A DNA stretch of 64,000 bases from Streptomyces sp. cg36 (lineage in GTDB: Bacteria; Actinomycetota; Actinomycetes; Streptomycetales; Streptomycetaceae), in contig NZ_CP163520.1 in assembly GCF_041080675.1 (NCBI RefSeq), positions 7,717,501 to 7,781,500 of the forward strand, read 5' to 3'. The stretch's first letter is position 1. Each line of letters starts with the position of its first letter. Below are positions 36,401 through 44,812 of this stretch, piece by piece. Under the pieces are notes generated by a model. It made no database searches and was not told the origin of the DNA. It saw nothing but the letters and a program-made list of their open reading frames with translations. The position numbers were made by a program, and so were the translations under genes.

Positions 36401-37031
36401 TGATGGGCTGCACAAGATCCTGTTCGTCGGCCGTACCGAGGACGTCCGGCTCAAGGGCGTCGACCTCGCCGCACGGGCCAGCGGAATGGTGCACGAGCTG
36501 AGGGCCAGAACGGCGGGTGAGCCGATCGAGCTGTTCGTGCGCGGGGCACCGCCGGAGAAGGCCGACGAACAGCAGCAGCTCATCCGGGACTGGTCGGCCT
36601 GCCCGGGCCTTCGCGTGGTGGTGCGCCCCTACTCCACCGACCCGCGCAGACTGGAATCCGACATGTTGCGCGCCGCGCTGGTGGTCGTGCCTTCCCGCTC
36701 GGAGGCGTTCGGCCTCGTCGGGCAGGAGGCGATCCTGCGCGGGGTGCCGGTGCTGGTCAGCGACCAGAGCGGCCTGGCGCAGCTGCTGCGCGAACAACTC
36801 GGTGCGGAGGCCGACCACTTGATCGTCCCGGTCACCGGCGACTTCGACGAGGACGCCCGGGGATGGGCCGATCGCATCGAGAAGTGTCTGACGGGCCGGG
36901 ACGAGGCGTTCGAGCGGATGCACGCGGTACGCTCCCGTCTCGCCGCTTCGGTCACATGGGCGTCCGCCGCCCGTCTGGTACTGGGCGAGGCGCCGCCCCG
37001 CACCAACTCCGCCCGGGGCAGGGCCGGATGA
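33429..37031 (+). CDS. Caspase-like/STAND-type NTPase/glycosyltransferase fusion
   Basis: A 1200-residue three-part protein. Residues 1-290 are a caspase-fold peptidase (YLVAVGVSHYG; catalytic His95 in YFAGHG and Cys143 in LDACVSG). Residues about 300-700 are a STAND/NACHT-like NTPase (Walker A GAPGSGKTALL, residues 316-324; Walker B VVVLDGLDEI). An acidic DED-rich linker spans about 700-750. The C-terminal ~410 residues match GT-B glycosyltransferase family 4 (ATEWSSGRGGLSTFNRHL, ILFVGRTEDVRLKGVDL, VVPSRSEAFGLVGQEAI). In related proteins a sensor (WD40 or TPR) replaces the transferase. It could be a stress or phage-sensing effector. The GTG at 33429 is chosen; a GTG at 33405 is possible. Confidence 0.87.
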   Translation: MDAGEGGRHRTDQGRRYLVAVGVSHYGSPRLPDLPRAGQDADEMAVLLARFGYERVLTELGTAPTAEQLRYGVARWSRDARLGPDDLLIVYFAGHGLADGARLHLLTSDSEPERAYTALAVSELSERIIDSGVGSVLLVLDACVSGVAHRAMAGWDVPHVDSRLHDTAHHVITRNRNPETQVSLVDTFEHALTHSDAGPRRRYLPVVDVFQGVQRHIRRQGAAEEVSYVGRRISGTEAFFPNPQYVPDLPRDALDPVGVARLRHELSSHFGPRARGVAHPAEPGDLFVGRTNALARIASWVRAAPGDPVPPLAVIGAPGSGKTALLGRFLALTDLDSAARMNTAPQTLPPPGLAVIPLSGGGVGGPPALASDLAAALGLPPESSPAGVLEALRTRTDPVVVVLDGLDEISPSAYDAGLPAFVRALGRAPAVRLLVSTRAAQLESLGPDVQVLDLDSAEYRDEDALRQVAHRLAADPGRTAAVLGELERQADAEADRSFLMVQLLASGLVTPDDMLSGPGDLSSLFRGLVQRLGPDEALSTHLMLPLAYAQGTGLPDRLWAPLVEALTGEVCTAEELGRFRERADALVVDSTRPDGSTVHRLFHVSFAEFLRASTDERDQQRRMTRELVRLVPRTAEGRRDWAGADPYILEHLATHAAAGRILDEVVRDGSYLDHAAPEPLSRALDDSVGLRPADASWAGDTRGAADEDAATDEDVGADAEVETGMTTDEDVAADEDGDDAYGHDFVLDPPDSDPGVPDSVLGRVSATELAAAHVLAEQTRVLVVATEWSSGRGGLSTFNRHLCVAMATAGAQVFCIVLDADASEVADAKEKHVTLLTHPGAPGAPEYGRLTRRPALPHGVEPDLVIGHARITGPAAAHLKEDFFPNARRLHFVHMAPDEIEWHKLGDGVDRARQAEERTEIERELGLTAHRVVAVGPALKRRFSNELWGAEVPEPLRLDPGFDSPTNRASATAALVEGSAANAFACRRPPPDGLHKILFVGRTEDVRLKGVDLAARASGMVHELRARTAGEPIELFVRGAPPEKADEQQQLIRDWSACPGLRVVVRPYSTDPRRLESDMLRAALVVVPSRSEAFGLVGQEAILRGVPVLVSDQSGLAQLLREQLGAEADHLIVPVTGDFDEDARGWADRIEKCLTGRDEAFERMHAVRSRLAASVTWASAARLVLGEAPPRTNSARGRAG

Positions 37032-37121
37032 CCTGAAGCCAAGGGGCGGCGAAGGCGTGCGGGGCCCACCGCTCGTCGTCCTCCATGGCTGCTGTCCGCA
37101 GGGCGGGGAGGCGATGCGGGG

Positions 37122-37595
37122 TCAGCGATCCGCGCCGACCGGGCGCAGATGGTGGCTCACATCGCCGACGAGGGTGATGCGGACCCGCCGCTCGGTGAAG
37201 CGCCACTCTCCGTCACGGCGCTCGAAACGGTCGTGGTAGCGGCCACCCGCGATGGGTTGCAGCGGCAGACCGGGCAGGGCCTGGAGCACGGTGACGTACG
37301 AGCGCGAGACGGCCGTGCCCGCCTGTTCGTCGACGTCGATGACGATGTTGGTGGTGACGTGCTGGGTCCGCGGTGTGCCGTCGGCGTAGAGGATGACGGT
37401 GTCCTGGAACATCTCCGCGATCGCGGCGCGGCCTCTGACGGGTGCGCCGCTGCCGGTGAAGGTGGCGTCGGCGAGGAGGTCCCCGAGACCCGCGAAGTCA
37501 CCGTCGTCGACGAGCTCGGCGTACCGCCCGATCAGGTTCTCGACGGCGCGGTGGCTCGGCATCGGGTCGGCGGGCGTACGCGCGGGCATGGCCAC
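37122..37595 (-). CDS. SnoaL-like (NTF2-fold) protein
   Basis: A 157-residue protein of the SnoaL/NTF2-like family: helical start (HRAVENLIGRYAELVDDGDF), then a curved sheet with DATFTGSG, RGRAAIAEMF, TQHVTTNIVID and GRYHDRFERRDGEWRF. Members include ring-opening dioxygenases, isomerases and dehydratases; no substrate can be named. The GTG at 37595 lies 5 nt after GGAGG; ATG at 37589 or the start at 37673 are alternatives. It is convergent with the caspase-like fusion. Confidence 0.85.
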   Translation of the reverse strand: MAMPARTPADPMPSHRAVENLIGRYAELVDDGDFAGLGDLLADATFTGSGAPVRGRAAIAEMFQDTVILYADGTPRTQHVTTNIVIDVDEQAGTAVSRSYVTVLQALPGLPLQPIAGGRYHDRFERRDGEWRFTERRVRITLVGDVSHHLRPVGADR

Positions 37596-37756
37596 GGTTT
37601 CCTCCAGGCGGGACGAGCGATCTGTGGCGTGCGGAGACGAGGACGGTTCGGTGACAGTCCTGTGGTGCGCCACAGTAACCCGGGCCGTGTTCCCGTACGG
37701 ACGGGCACTCGCCGAGGCTCCGCGTCAGACCGTATGTGGCCACTGGGTGAGAACGG

Positions 37757-38926
37757 CTACGGCTCGGAGTCGCCCGGCGCCTTGAGTACCGCAATGCCCA
37801 GCGGGCGCGACCCTACGGGCAGTTGGGAAATGGCACGGCTCTTGAGGTCGACGAGGGTGATGCCGTTCCAGTATCCGTCGCGGGTGAAGCCGCCGGTGAC
37901 GTAGGCGGTGCGGCCATCGGGGGAGACCGTCACGTTCTCGTGCGGGCCGGGCAGTGGGATCACGGTTTCCCGGCCATCGGGGGATCGCACGGTGAGCGAC
38001 GGGCCGTCGTCCTCGGACGGGTCGATGGGCCCCGTGCCGACGACGAGGAGTGTGCCGTCGGCGGTGACCGTGGCACCGTGCTGATGGGTGTTCGCCGTCA
38101 TGCGCTCGATGGTGGAGGCGCCGGTGCGCGGGTCGACGACGACGAGCCGTTCGCCCTCGAAGGGGAGGAGGAGGCGTCCGTCGGCGGGCCGTACGGCCGT
38201 GTAGTGCGGCTTGAGCCATGAGCCCAGGCCGCCCTCGGTGCCGTAGGGGGCCACCTCGATGCGGCGGGTGCGCCGGCTGTGCGTGTCGACGACCGTCACG
38301 TCGAAGGAGTCGTGGCCGGTCGCGTAGACCTCGCGGCCGTCCGGGGCGACGTCCACGTCGAAGGGCCTGCGGCCGACGGGGGCGGCATCCGTGACCTTCA
38401 GAGTCGTGGTGTCGATGGTCTCCAACACCCCTTTTCCATTCGGCACGTTGACACCCACATAGGCGTGTCGGCCGTCCGGCGCGAGGGCGATGCCCATGCC
38501 CCCGCCCCGGTACTCGCCTCCGGTGACGGGCCCGAGCCCCGGTGTCCGGTACGGGATCCGCGCGAGCAGTGCGCGGCGCTGGGTGTCCACGACCGCGACC
38601 CCCTCGGCCGTGGCGACCCAGGCGCGCCCGTCGCCGCCCAGCGCCAGACCGTACGGGGCGACTCCCACCTTCACCGAGCCGGTGGCGCCCTTGGCCGGAT
38701 CGACGAAGGTGACCGTGTCCGAGCCGAAGTCGCTCACCAGGAGGGTGCCGTCGCCGCCTTCGGCTCCGGGGCGGTCCGGCGCGGGAGCGCGAAGCGGCGG
38801 TGACTGCAGGACCGGCGTGGATACGGGCGCATCGGCCCGCCCGTCCCGGTCGGCCGAGGCGGTGCAGCCGGTGAGGACCAGCACGCCCACCGCGGAGGCG
38901 GCCGTGAGCAGGGCGGCCGGCCTCAT
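37757..38926 (-). CDS. YncE-like beta-propeller lipoprotein
   Basis: A 389-residue lipoprotein. The lipobox is VLTGC near residue 21, so it should be tethered to the outer face of the membrane. About five to seven blades with repeats such as DVDVAPDGREVYATG, NVTVSPDGRTAYVTGG and TLLVSDFGSDTVTFVDP form a YVTN/YncE-type propeller. Ligand unknown. Its ATG overlaps the stop of the ankyrin gene (ATGA), so they are translated from one message. Confidence 0.88.
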   Translation of the reverse strand: MRPAALLTAASAVGVLVLTGCTASADRDGRADAPVSTPVLQSPPLRAPAPDRPGAEGGDGTLLVSDFGSDTVTFVDPAKGATGSVKVGVAPYGLALGGDGRAWVATAEGVAVVDTQRRALLARIPYRTPGLGPVTGGEYRGGGMGIALAPDGRHAYVGVNVPNGKGVLETIDTTTLKVTDAAPVGRRPFDVDVAPDGREVYATGHDSFDVTVVDTHSRRTRRIEVAPYGTEGGLGSWLKPHYTAVRPADGRLLLPFEGERLVVVDPRTGASTIERMTANTHQHGATVTADGTLLVVGTGPIDPSEDDGPSLTVRSPDGRETVIPLPGPHENVTVSPDGRTAYVTGGFTRDGYWNGITLVDLKSRAISQLPVGSRPLGIAVLKAPGDSEP

Positions 38927-39525
38927 CCCGCGGCCCTCAGAAGTGCGGCGATCCCGGTGAAGCCGCGCCGCTCGGCGTGCTCCAGCGCGGTCACCCCGTC
39001 GCGGTCACCGAGACCGGGAGTCGCCCCGGCCGCGAGGAGCAGCCGCACGATCGTCTCGTGGGCGCGGCCACCGTCGCCGAGGATGACGGCCTCCAGCAGT
39101 GCGGTCCAGCCGAGACGGTTGACGTGGTCGACGTCGATGTCGGTCTCGTCCAGCACGGCACGTACGTACTCGACATGGCCGCGTTCGGCGGCCGGGATGA
39201 GGGAGACGCCGCCGAAGCGGTTGCGGAGCCGCAGGTCGGGGCCCGCCGGGAGCAGGACGCGCATCATAGGGACGCTACCGGTGACCCCGGTGACCAGCCA
39301 GGCGCTGTCGTCCCGGTCGTCCTGCGCATCGGGGTCGGCACCGGCGGCGACCAGTACCTCTGCGGCTGCCACGTGATCGCCGATCGCGGCGAGCAGGAGT
39401 GGCGTACGGCCGTGCTGGTCACGGGCCTCGATGTCGGCACCGCCGCCGAGCGCGGCCCGCACGGCGTCGACGTCACCCCGCTCCGCGCCGACGAGCAGGT
39501 CCTGGCTCTGGCTGTGGGGGGTCAT
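38923..39525 (-). CDS. Ankyrin-repeat protein
   Basis: A 200-residue protein with about five ankyrin repeats (ARDQHGRTPLLLAAIGDHVAAAEVL, shown here only in part: HGRTPLLLAAIGDH; NRLGWTALLEAV; DRDGVTALEHAERRG). It has no signal peptide, so it should be a cytosolic protein-protein adaptor. The ATG at 39525 has GAGGAG 8 nt upstream; the longer frame to 39693 looks non-coding. It precedes and overlaps the lipoprotein gene. Confidence 0.88.
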   Translation of the reverse strand: MTPHSQSQDLLVGAERGDVDAVRAALGGGADIEARDQHGRTPLLLAAIGDHVAAAEVLVAAGADPDAQDDRDDSAWLVTGVTGSVPMMRVLLPAGPDLRLRNRFGGVSLIPAAERGHVEYVRAVLDETDIDVDHVNRLGWTALLEAVILGDGGRAHETIVRLLLAAGATPGLGDRDGVTALEHAERRGFTGIAALLRAAG

Positions 39526-39822
39526 GCGGTTGCTCCTCTTCGACAGGGTTGCGCTCGTGGACACCGCCATCGGGCCGAGCACCCTCGGGGCCGGGCGACG
39601 CGAGTCCGGTATCCATCTTGGCGCCGCACCCGCGACGGGACCGTCGACGTCTCGGCTGCCCTGGCCGGTCCGGGCGGCTGACCCTGGGGTCATACGAATG
39701 GATGACCCTGGTGACGGGGGTAGCGGGTATGGAAGGCCCCGAGGGTTGAGATGGTCGTCATGTCGACAACAGGCATATCCGGCACGGGAATTGACCGACT
39801 CGACCCCTGCTATGGTGCGTCG

Positions 39823-40257
39823 ATGTCAACGATCAAGCAGTTCCAAGTCACCTTCGACTGCGCCGAGCCGGAGCGCGTCGCCCGCTTCTGGTGTGAGGTG
39901 CTGGGCTACGTCGTACCGCCGCCGCCGGAAGGTTTCGACAGTTGGGGCGCGTACGATCGGTCGCTGCCCGCCGAGCGTCGGGGAGCGGCGTTCGTCTGCA
40001 TGGATCCCTCTGGCGTCGGGCCGCGGATGTACTTCCAGCGCGTTCCCGAGGGGAAGGTCGTCAAGAACCGGGTGCACCTGGACGTGCGGGTCGGTACCGG
40101 GCTCGTGGGTGAGGAGCGCCTCGCCGTGCTGGAGGCCGAGTGCGCACGGCTGGTCGCGCTCGGCGCGGTGTGTGTGCAGGTGATGCGCGCGGACGGCTTC
40201 GACGAGTCCTGCATCGCGATGCAGGACATCGAGGGCAACGAATTCTGCATCGACTGA
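39823..40257 (+). CDS. VOC-family (glyoxalase-like) protein
   Basis: A 144-residue vicinal-oxygen-chelate protein: FQVTFDCAEPERVARFWCEVLGY at its start is represented by the core VARFWCEVLGY, followed by ACM-like MDPSGVGPRMYFQRVPE, KNRVHLDVRV and DIEGNEFCID at the C-terminus. Family members bind metal and act on glyoxals, catechols or antibiotics; this two-module size suits a dimer. The ATG at 39823 fits the start of the fold, and longer starts add unrelated sequence. Confidence 0.88.
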   Translation: MSTIKQFQVTFDCAEPERVARFWCEVLGYVVPPPPEGFDSWGAYDRSLPAERRGAAFVCMDPSGVGPRMYFQRVPEGKVVKNRVHLDVRVGTGLVGEERLAVLEAECARLVALGAVCVQVMRADGFDESCIAMQDIEGNEFCID

Positions 40258-40261
40258 GCCG

Positions 40262-40410
40262 TCGGCCGTGACCCGCCGGTCCATGCCCCGCCGGTCCGTG
40301 GTCCATCGGCCCTGGCCAGTCGGCCCGTGTCCTGGTGGCCCGTGGCCCGTCCGCCTGTGGCTCGTGGCCCCTCTGCCCGTGCCCCGGCGGCCCGTGCCCC
40401 TGCGTGCGCC
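40262..40410. repeat. Degenerate GGCCCGTGGCCC-like repeat tract
   Basis: Several imperfect copies of blocks like GGCCCGTG, GGCCCGT and CGGCCCGTG follow the VOC gene. They give the region a monotonous GTGGCCC pattern in both strands. I see no array with regular units; replication slippage is the simplest origin. Confidence 0.45.
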
Positions 40411-40496
40411 GAGCGGTGGTGCGCGGCCGTCCGGACAGGAGGCTCGGCCCGGGGGCCCCTTGCGCCGGACGGTGAGGGTGTAGTGCGCTGAGTCCC

Positions 40497-42122
40497 ATGA
40501 GAATGAGTGGAGTTGCCGCACTGATCACCGCTCTGGTCGCCGGGTCGTTGCTGGCGGGCGCGCCCGGCTCGAACGCGCAGGGCATCGGCGCCTCGGACGC
40601 GCCGCCGCCCGGATCCTCGTCTCTTCAGGGAATCGATCTCGACACCGTGACGATTCCGGAGCTGCAGGCGCGCAGGGACGAGGGGTCCCTGACGTCGCTG
40701 GAGCTCACCCGCGCCTATCTGCGCCGGATCGCGGCCGTCGATCCGAAGATCCACGCGGTGCTGTACACCGACCCGTCCGCCTTGCGGCAGGCCGCGGCCA
40801 GTGACGCCCGGCATCGCGGCGGCCGTCTGCGCGGACCGCTCGACGGGATTCCCGTACTGCTCAAGGACAACATCGACACCCGGGACCTGCCGACCACGGC
40901 AGGTTCGCTCGCGCTGGCAGGGCGCCCGCCCGCCGCCGATGCCGCGCTGGTGGGGCGGCTGCGGGCGGCCGGGGCGGTGATCCTGGGGAAGACCAATCTG
41001 TCGGAGTGGGCGAACTTCCGGGCCGCGAAGCCGACATCGGGGTGGTCGGCAGTCGGCGGGCAGACCAGCAACCCGTACGTCCTGGACCGCAACCCGTGCG
41101 GATCCTCCGCGGGGTCGGCCGCCGCCCTCGCCGCGTCGCTGTCCCAGGTGGCGATCGGCACCGAGACCGACGGCTCCATCGTCTGCCCGGCCGGGATGAA
41201 CGGAGTGGTCGGCCTCAAGCCGAGCCTGGGCCTGGTGAGCGGGCGGGGCGTCGTGCCGATCTCCGCCGAGCAGGACACCGCGGGGCCCATGGCCCGCAAC
41301 GTCATCGACACCGCGCTGACGCTCTCCGTGCTGACCGGCGGGCTGCCCGCCGGCCTGGGCGACGCGTCGGCCTCCGACGCGCGGGCCGGACAGGGGGCGC
41401 GTCCGGGCAAAGCGGGGGACCGCCGGGACGGACTGCGGGGCAAGCGCATCGGGCTCTGGCGCCTACCTTCGCTCGGCCCCGACGTCGATGCGCTGATGAC
41501 CCGTACCGCCGCCGAACTGCGGGCTGCCGGTGCCGAGGTCGTCGAGGTGACGCCCCCGTACCAGGACCGGCTGGCCGAGCTCGAATTCCCGGCCCTGCTC
41601 AGCGAGTTCCACCGGGACATCGACGCGTACCTCGGTACGCGGAGCGGCCCCCGCGACCTCGCCGGGCTGATCGCGTTCAACCGCACCCATGCCCGGGAGC
41701 GGACCTGCTTCGCCGGGCAGGAGCTGTTCGAGCAGGCCCTCGCCGCGCCGCCGACCACCGACCCGAAGTACCGCGTCATGCGCGCGGAGCTGAAGGACCT
41801 GTCCCGGCGTTCGATCGACGAGACGCTGGCCGCCCACCGTTTGGACGCCATCGCCGCCCCGACGAACCCGCCGGCCTGGACGACCGACTGCGCACGCGGT
41901 GACAACGACGTGATCCCGTCCTCCACCCCGGCGGCCGTCGCTGGCTACCCCACGCTGTCCGTGCCCGCCGGGTCCGTGGGCGAGCTTCCGGTCGGCCTGC
42001 TGCTGATGGCCGGTGACCGCGCGGACGCGCGGCTGCTGTCGCTGGGCGGCGCGGTGGAGCAGCACCTGCGGGCCTGGCGCGCACCGCGCTATCTGCCGTC
42101 GGCGGGCCGGGCCGCCCGCTGA
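40497..42122 (+). CDS. Secreted amidase-signature hydrolase
   Basis: A 541-residue exported amidase. The signal peptide is residues 1-28 (VAALITALVAGSLLAGAPG). The amidase signature is complete: catalytic Lys123 in VLLKDNID, the Ser-Ser motif GSSAGSAAA and the nucleophile Ser in ETDGSIVCPAGMNG. It should hydrolyse C-N bonds in small amides outside the cell. A low-complexity insertion (about residues 285-325) is Gly/Ala/Arg-rich. The start ATG at 40497 has GAG upstream. Confidence 0.92.
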   Translation: MRMSGVAALITALVAGSLLAGAPGSNAQGIGASDAPPPGSSSLQGIDLDTVTIPELQARRDEGSLTSLELTRAYLRRIAAVDPKIHAVLYTDPSALRQAAASDARHRGGRLRGPLDGIPVLLKDNIDTRDLPTTAGSLALAGRPPAADAALVGRLRAAGAVILGKTNLSEWANFRAAKPTSGWSAVGGQTSNPYVLDRNPCGSSAGSAAALAASLSQVAIGTETDGSIVCPAGMNGVVGLKPSLGLVSGRGVVPISAEQDTAGPMARNVIDTALTLSVLTGGLPAGLGDASASDARAGQGARPGKAGDRRDGLRGKRIGLWRLPSLGPDVDALMTRTAAELRAAGAEVVEVTPPYQDRLAELEFPALLSEFHRDIDAYLGTRSGPRDLAGLIAFNRTHARERTCFAGQELFEQALAAPPTTDPKYRVMRAELKDLSRRSIDETLAAHRLDAIAAPTNPPAWTTDCARGDNDVIPSSTPAAVAGYPTLSVPAGSVGELPVGLLLMAGDRADARLLSLGGAVEQHLRAWRAPRYLPSAGRAAR

Positions 42123-42139
42123 GCCCCGGCCCGTTGGCC

Positions 42140-42169
42140 CCGCCGTGGTGGAGGAGGCCCCCACGGCGG
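42140..42169 (+). terminator. Hairpin after the amidase gene
   Basis: CCGCCGTGG and CCACGGCGG form a 9-bp stem with a 12-nt loop, 18 bp after the amidase stop and before the next secreted protein gene. Confidence 0.6.
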
Positions 42170-42214
42170 CGGCTACGGGCGTGACCCGGTTCCGCCTTGA
42201 TCGTTCAGGGCTAC

Positions 42215-42697
42215 ATGATCTACTTCAAGCGCGGACTCGCCACCGTCGTCCTGGCCCTGGCCGGGCTCGGCGCCATCGCGGTGCCCACGTCGTACGCGAC
42301 CGACAACGTGCCCTGCCACAGCCCGGCCAAGAGGGACCTGACCGACCCCGATACGGGACGGGTCTGGCCCGGTACCGAGGTCAAGTTCTGCAACCTGACC
42401 CAAGGGCACGTCCCGGTCTACGCCAGCCGTTCGGCGAGCGCTCCCGTCGTCGGGTACCTCGAACAGGGCGGCGCGGCCAACTGGTTCGTCACGGAGATGA
42501 AGGGCGGTGACTTCCGGCTCGGATCGGCGGCCAACAACTGGTGGGGCAGCACCAAGGCCGACAACGGCAGGTGGGGCTGGGTGCCGGAGGTGTACTTCGT
42601 GGGCGGCGACAACTACGAGGACGACGCGGGTCTCCTCATGCCGGGCAACTACACGTGTGCCAACACGTGCCCGCGCCTTCCGTTCTGGGCGCGGTGA
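42215..42697 (+). CDS. Small secreted SH3-like protein
   Basis: A 160-residue exported protein. The signal peptide is residues 1-28 (RGLATVVLALAGLGAIAVPTSYA). The mature part has FCNLTQGHVPVYASRSASAPVVG and GRWGWVPEVYFVGG, as in bacterial SH3 (SH3_3-like) domains that bind cell wall, and four Cys that may form disulfides. The ATG at 42215 has AGGG 8 nt upstream; the TTG at 42197 adds only MIVQGY. Function unknown; wall binding is inferred. Confidence 0.82.
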   Translation: MIYFKRGLATVVLALAGLGAIAVPTSYATDNVPCHSPAKRDLTDPDTGRVWPGTEVKFCNLTQGHVPVYASRSASAPVVGYLEQGGAANWFVTEMKGGDFRLGSAANNWWGSTKADNGRWGWVPEVYFVGGDNYEDDAGLLMPGNYTCANTCPRLPFWAR

Positions 42698-42746
42698 GGG
42701 CGGGCGGCGCCTACGGCCGGCGGGGCTGAGCGCTCCGGGCCGCGGC

Positions 42747-42786
42747 GCCGTGCGCGGGGCCCGGCTCCCGGTGTCCCGCGCACGGC
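42747..42786 (+). terminator. Terminator after the SH3-like gene
   Basis: GCCGTGCGCGGG and CCCGCGCACGGC form a perfect 12-bp stem with a 16-nt loop 49 bp after the stop at 42697. Confidence 0.7.
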
Positions 42787-42992
42787 GGCGCGCCGTCCCT
42801 GCCCGGCCTCCGGCGGGATCCGGCCAATGGCGAAGCAATGAAAGGGTCAAGCGCTTCCCATCCAGGTCAAGATTCGTACAGGTGCGGAATTCAACGGAGT
42901 TCACTGGAATAGTCGCCCCGGGAAACTGGTTTGAGGTACGCGTACCGGCAAGGTGCCGCCGCCGATCACTTCCCGCTCCGGAGGACCTCGTA

Positions 42993-44729
42993 ATGTCCCA
43001 GCCGACGACCGACCAGCAGGCCGCATCGCGCGGCACTCGCGGTGTCGTCCCCGTACTCGCCTTCGCCGGTATCACGGTCGCGGTCATGCAGACGCTGCTC
43101 GTGCCGGTCATCAAGGACCTGCCCCAGCTGCTCAGCACCTCACCCTCCAACGCCACCTGGGTCATGACCTCGACGCTGCTCGCCGGCGCCGTGGCCACCC
43201 CGATCATGGGCCGCCTCGGCGACCTGTACGGCAAGCGCCGCATGCTGCTGGCCAGCCTCGCCATCATGGTGATCGGCTCACTGATCGCGGGCTTCACCAG
43301 CGACCTCCTCGTCATGATCTCCGGCCGCGCCCTCCAGGGCTTCGCCATGGGCGCCATCCCGCTCGGCATCGGCCTCATGCGCGACGAGCTGCCCCGCGAG
43401 AAGCTCGGCTCGGCCATGGCCCTGATGAGCTCCTCCATAGGCGTCGGCGGCGGGCTCGCACTGCCGCTCGCCGCCCTGGTCGCCCAGCACACCAACTGGC
43501 ACGCCCTCTTCTTCGGCTCCGCGGGCCTCGGTGTGGTGGCCATCCTGCTGACCCTCCTCTTCGTGCCGGAGAGCGACGTCAGGGCGGAGGGCACCTTCGA
43601 CGTCTTGGGCGCGCTCGGCCTCTCCGCGGGTCTCATCCTGCTGCTGCTCCCGATCACCAAGGGCAGCGACTGGGGCTGGGGCTCCGCCACCACGCTCGGC
43701 CTGCTCGGCGCCGCGGTCCTGGTCCTGGTCCTGTGGGGCGTGATGGAGCTGCGCATCGAGGCGCCGCTGGTGAACCTGCGCACCACCGCCCGGCGCGAGG
43801 TGCTCCTCACCAACCTCGCCTCCATGATGGTCGGCGTCGCCTTCTACGCCATCTCGCTGGTGCTCCCGCAGCTGCTCCAGCTTCCCTCCGCCACCGGATA
43901 CGGCCTCGGCCAGTCGATGGTCGTGGCCGGTCTGTGCGTGGCGCCGCTGGGCCTCACGATGATGCTGACGGCGCCGGTCTACGCCCGCCTCTCGGCCAAG
44001 TACGGCCCGAAGACCACCCTCATCCTCGGCATGGTGATCATCGCGATCGGATACGGCGCGGGGCTCGGCCTGATGAGCGAGGTCTGGCAGACCATCGTCA
44101 TCTCGATCGTCGTCGGCGCGGGCATCGGCCTCGCCTACTCCTCGCTGCCCGCCCTAATCATCGGTGCGGTGGACCCGTCCGAGACGGGCGCGGCCAACGG
44201 CCTCAACACCCTGATGCGCTCGATCGGCACATCGGTGTCCAGCGCCGTCATCGGCATGGTGCTCGCCAACACCTCGAAGGACTTCGGCCCCGTCGCGCTC
44301 CCGACCATGCACGGCTTCCGCGTCTCGTTCCTGATCGCGACGGCCGCCGTGGCCGGTGGACTGACGCTCGCTGTCTTCCTGCCCAAGGGCCGCCCCGCCG
44401 CCAAGCTCCAGCTGCGCGCGAGCAGCGAGGAGGACGCGGTCCTCGAACGGGCCACCGAGGCGCTGGCCGCCTTCCACGGTCTGGTCGTCGGCGCGAGCGG
44501 CGCGCCCGTGGCCCACGCCGAGGTCACGCTGATCGACGGGCACGGCCGCCGGGCGGGCTCGGCCCGCACCGATGAGAGCGGCCGGTACACCGTGCCGGTG
44601 CCGCGGGGCGGCGCCTACGTCCTGACCGCGACGGCCGCGGGCCACGCCCCCTTCGAGTCGTCGGCCACCCACCACGGGGGCGACGACCCGGTGACGGTGG
44701 ACCTGGCCCTGGCGACGCCCGTCCTGTAG
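42993..44729 (+). CDS. MFS (DHA2-type) transporter with C-terminal carboxypeptidase-regulatory-like domain
   Basis: A 578-residue membrane protein. Fourteen hydrophobic segments in the first ~480 residues with MGRLGDLYGKRRMLL after helix 2 place it with DHA2 drug:H+ antiporters. About 85 extra residues at the C-terminus read HGLVVGASGAPVAHAEVTLID ... DESGRYTVPVPRGGAYVLTATAAGH, a CarboxypepD_reg (transthyretin-like) beta-sandwich that is not part of usual MFS proteins. The ATG at 42993 has GGAGG 8 nt upstream. Substrate unknown. A strong terminator follows. Confidence 0.91.
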   Translation: MSQPTTDQQAASRGTRGVVPVLAFAGITVAVMQTLLVPVIKDLPQLLSTSPSNATWVMTSTLLAGAVATPIMGRLGDLYGKRRMLLASLAIMVIGSLIAGFTSDLLVMISGRALQGFAMGAIPLGIGLMRDELPREKLGSAMALMSSSIGVGGGLALPLAALVAQHTNWHALFFGSAGLGVVAILLTLLFVPESDVRAEGTFDVLGALGLSAGLILLLLPITKGSDWGWGSATTLGLLGAAVLVLVLWGVMELRIEAPLVNLRTTARREVLLTNLASMMVGVAFYAISLVLPQLLQLPSATGYGLGQSMVVAGLCVAPLGLTMMLTAPVYARLSAKYGPKTTLILGMVIIAIGYGAGLGLMSEVWQTIVISIVVGAGIGLAYSSLPALIIGAVDPSETGAANGLNTLMRSIGTSVSSAVIGMVLANTSKDFGPVALPTMHGFRVSFLIATAAVAGGLTLAVFLPKGRPAAKLQLRASSEEDAVLERATEALAAFHGLVVGASGAPVAHAEVTLIDGHGRRAGSARTDESGRYTVPVPRGGAYVLTATAAGHAPFESSATHHGGDDPVTVDLALATPVL

Positions 44730-44757
44730 ATCGAAGCGGTTGCCCCGCCAGATCGGA

Positions 44758-44797
44758 CCCGGTGGCCCGCGGCTCACACAGGCCGCGGGCCACCGGG
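44758..44797. terminator. Strong bidirectional terminator
   Basis: A perfect 16-bp stem (CCCGGTGGCCCGCGGC with GCCGCGGGCCACCGGG) and an 8-nt loop separate the convergent MFS and M1 peptidase genes. Confidence 0.92.
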
Positions 44798-44812
44798 ACG
44801 AACGACGCACCC

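Noticed and set aside
39791..39816. TTGACC ... TATGGT promoter before the VOC gene
   Set aside because: The spacer of 14 bp is too short for a usual sigma-70 promoter.
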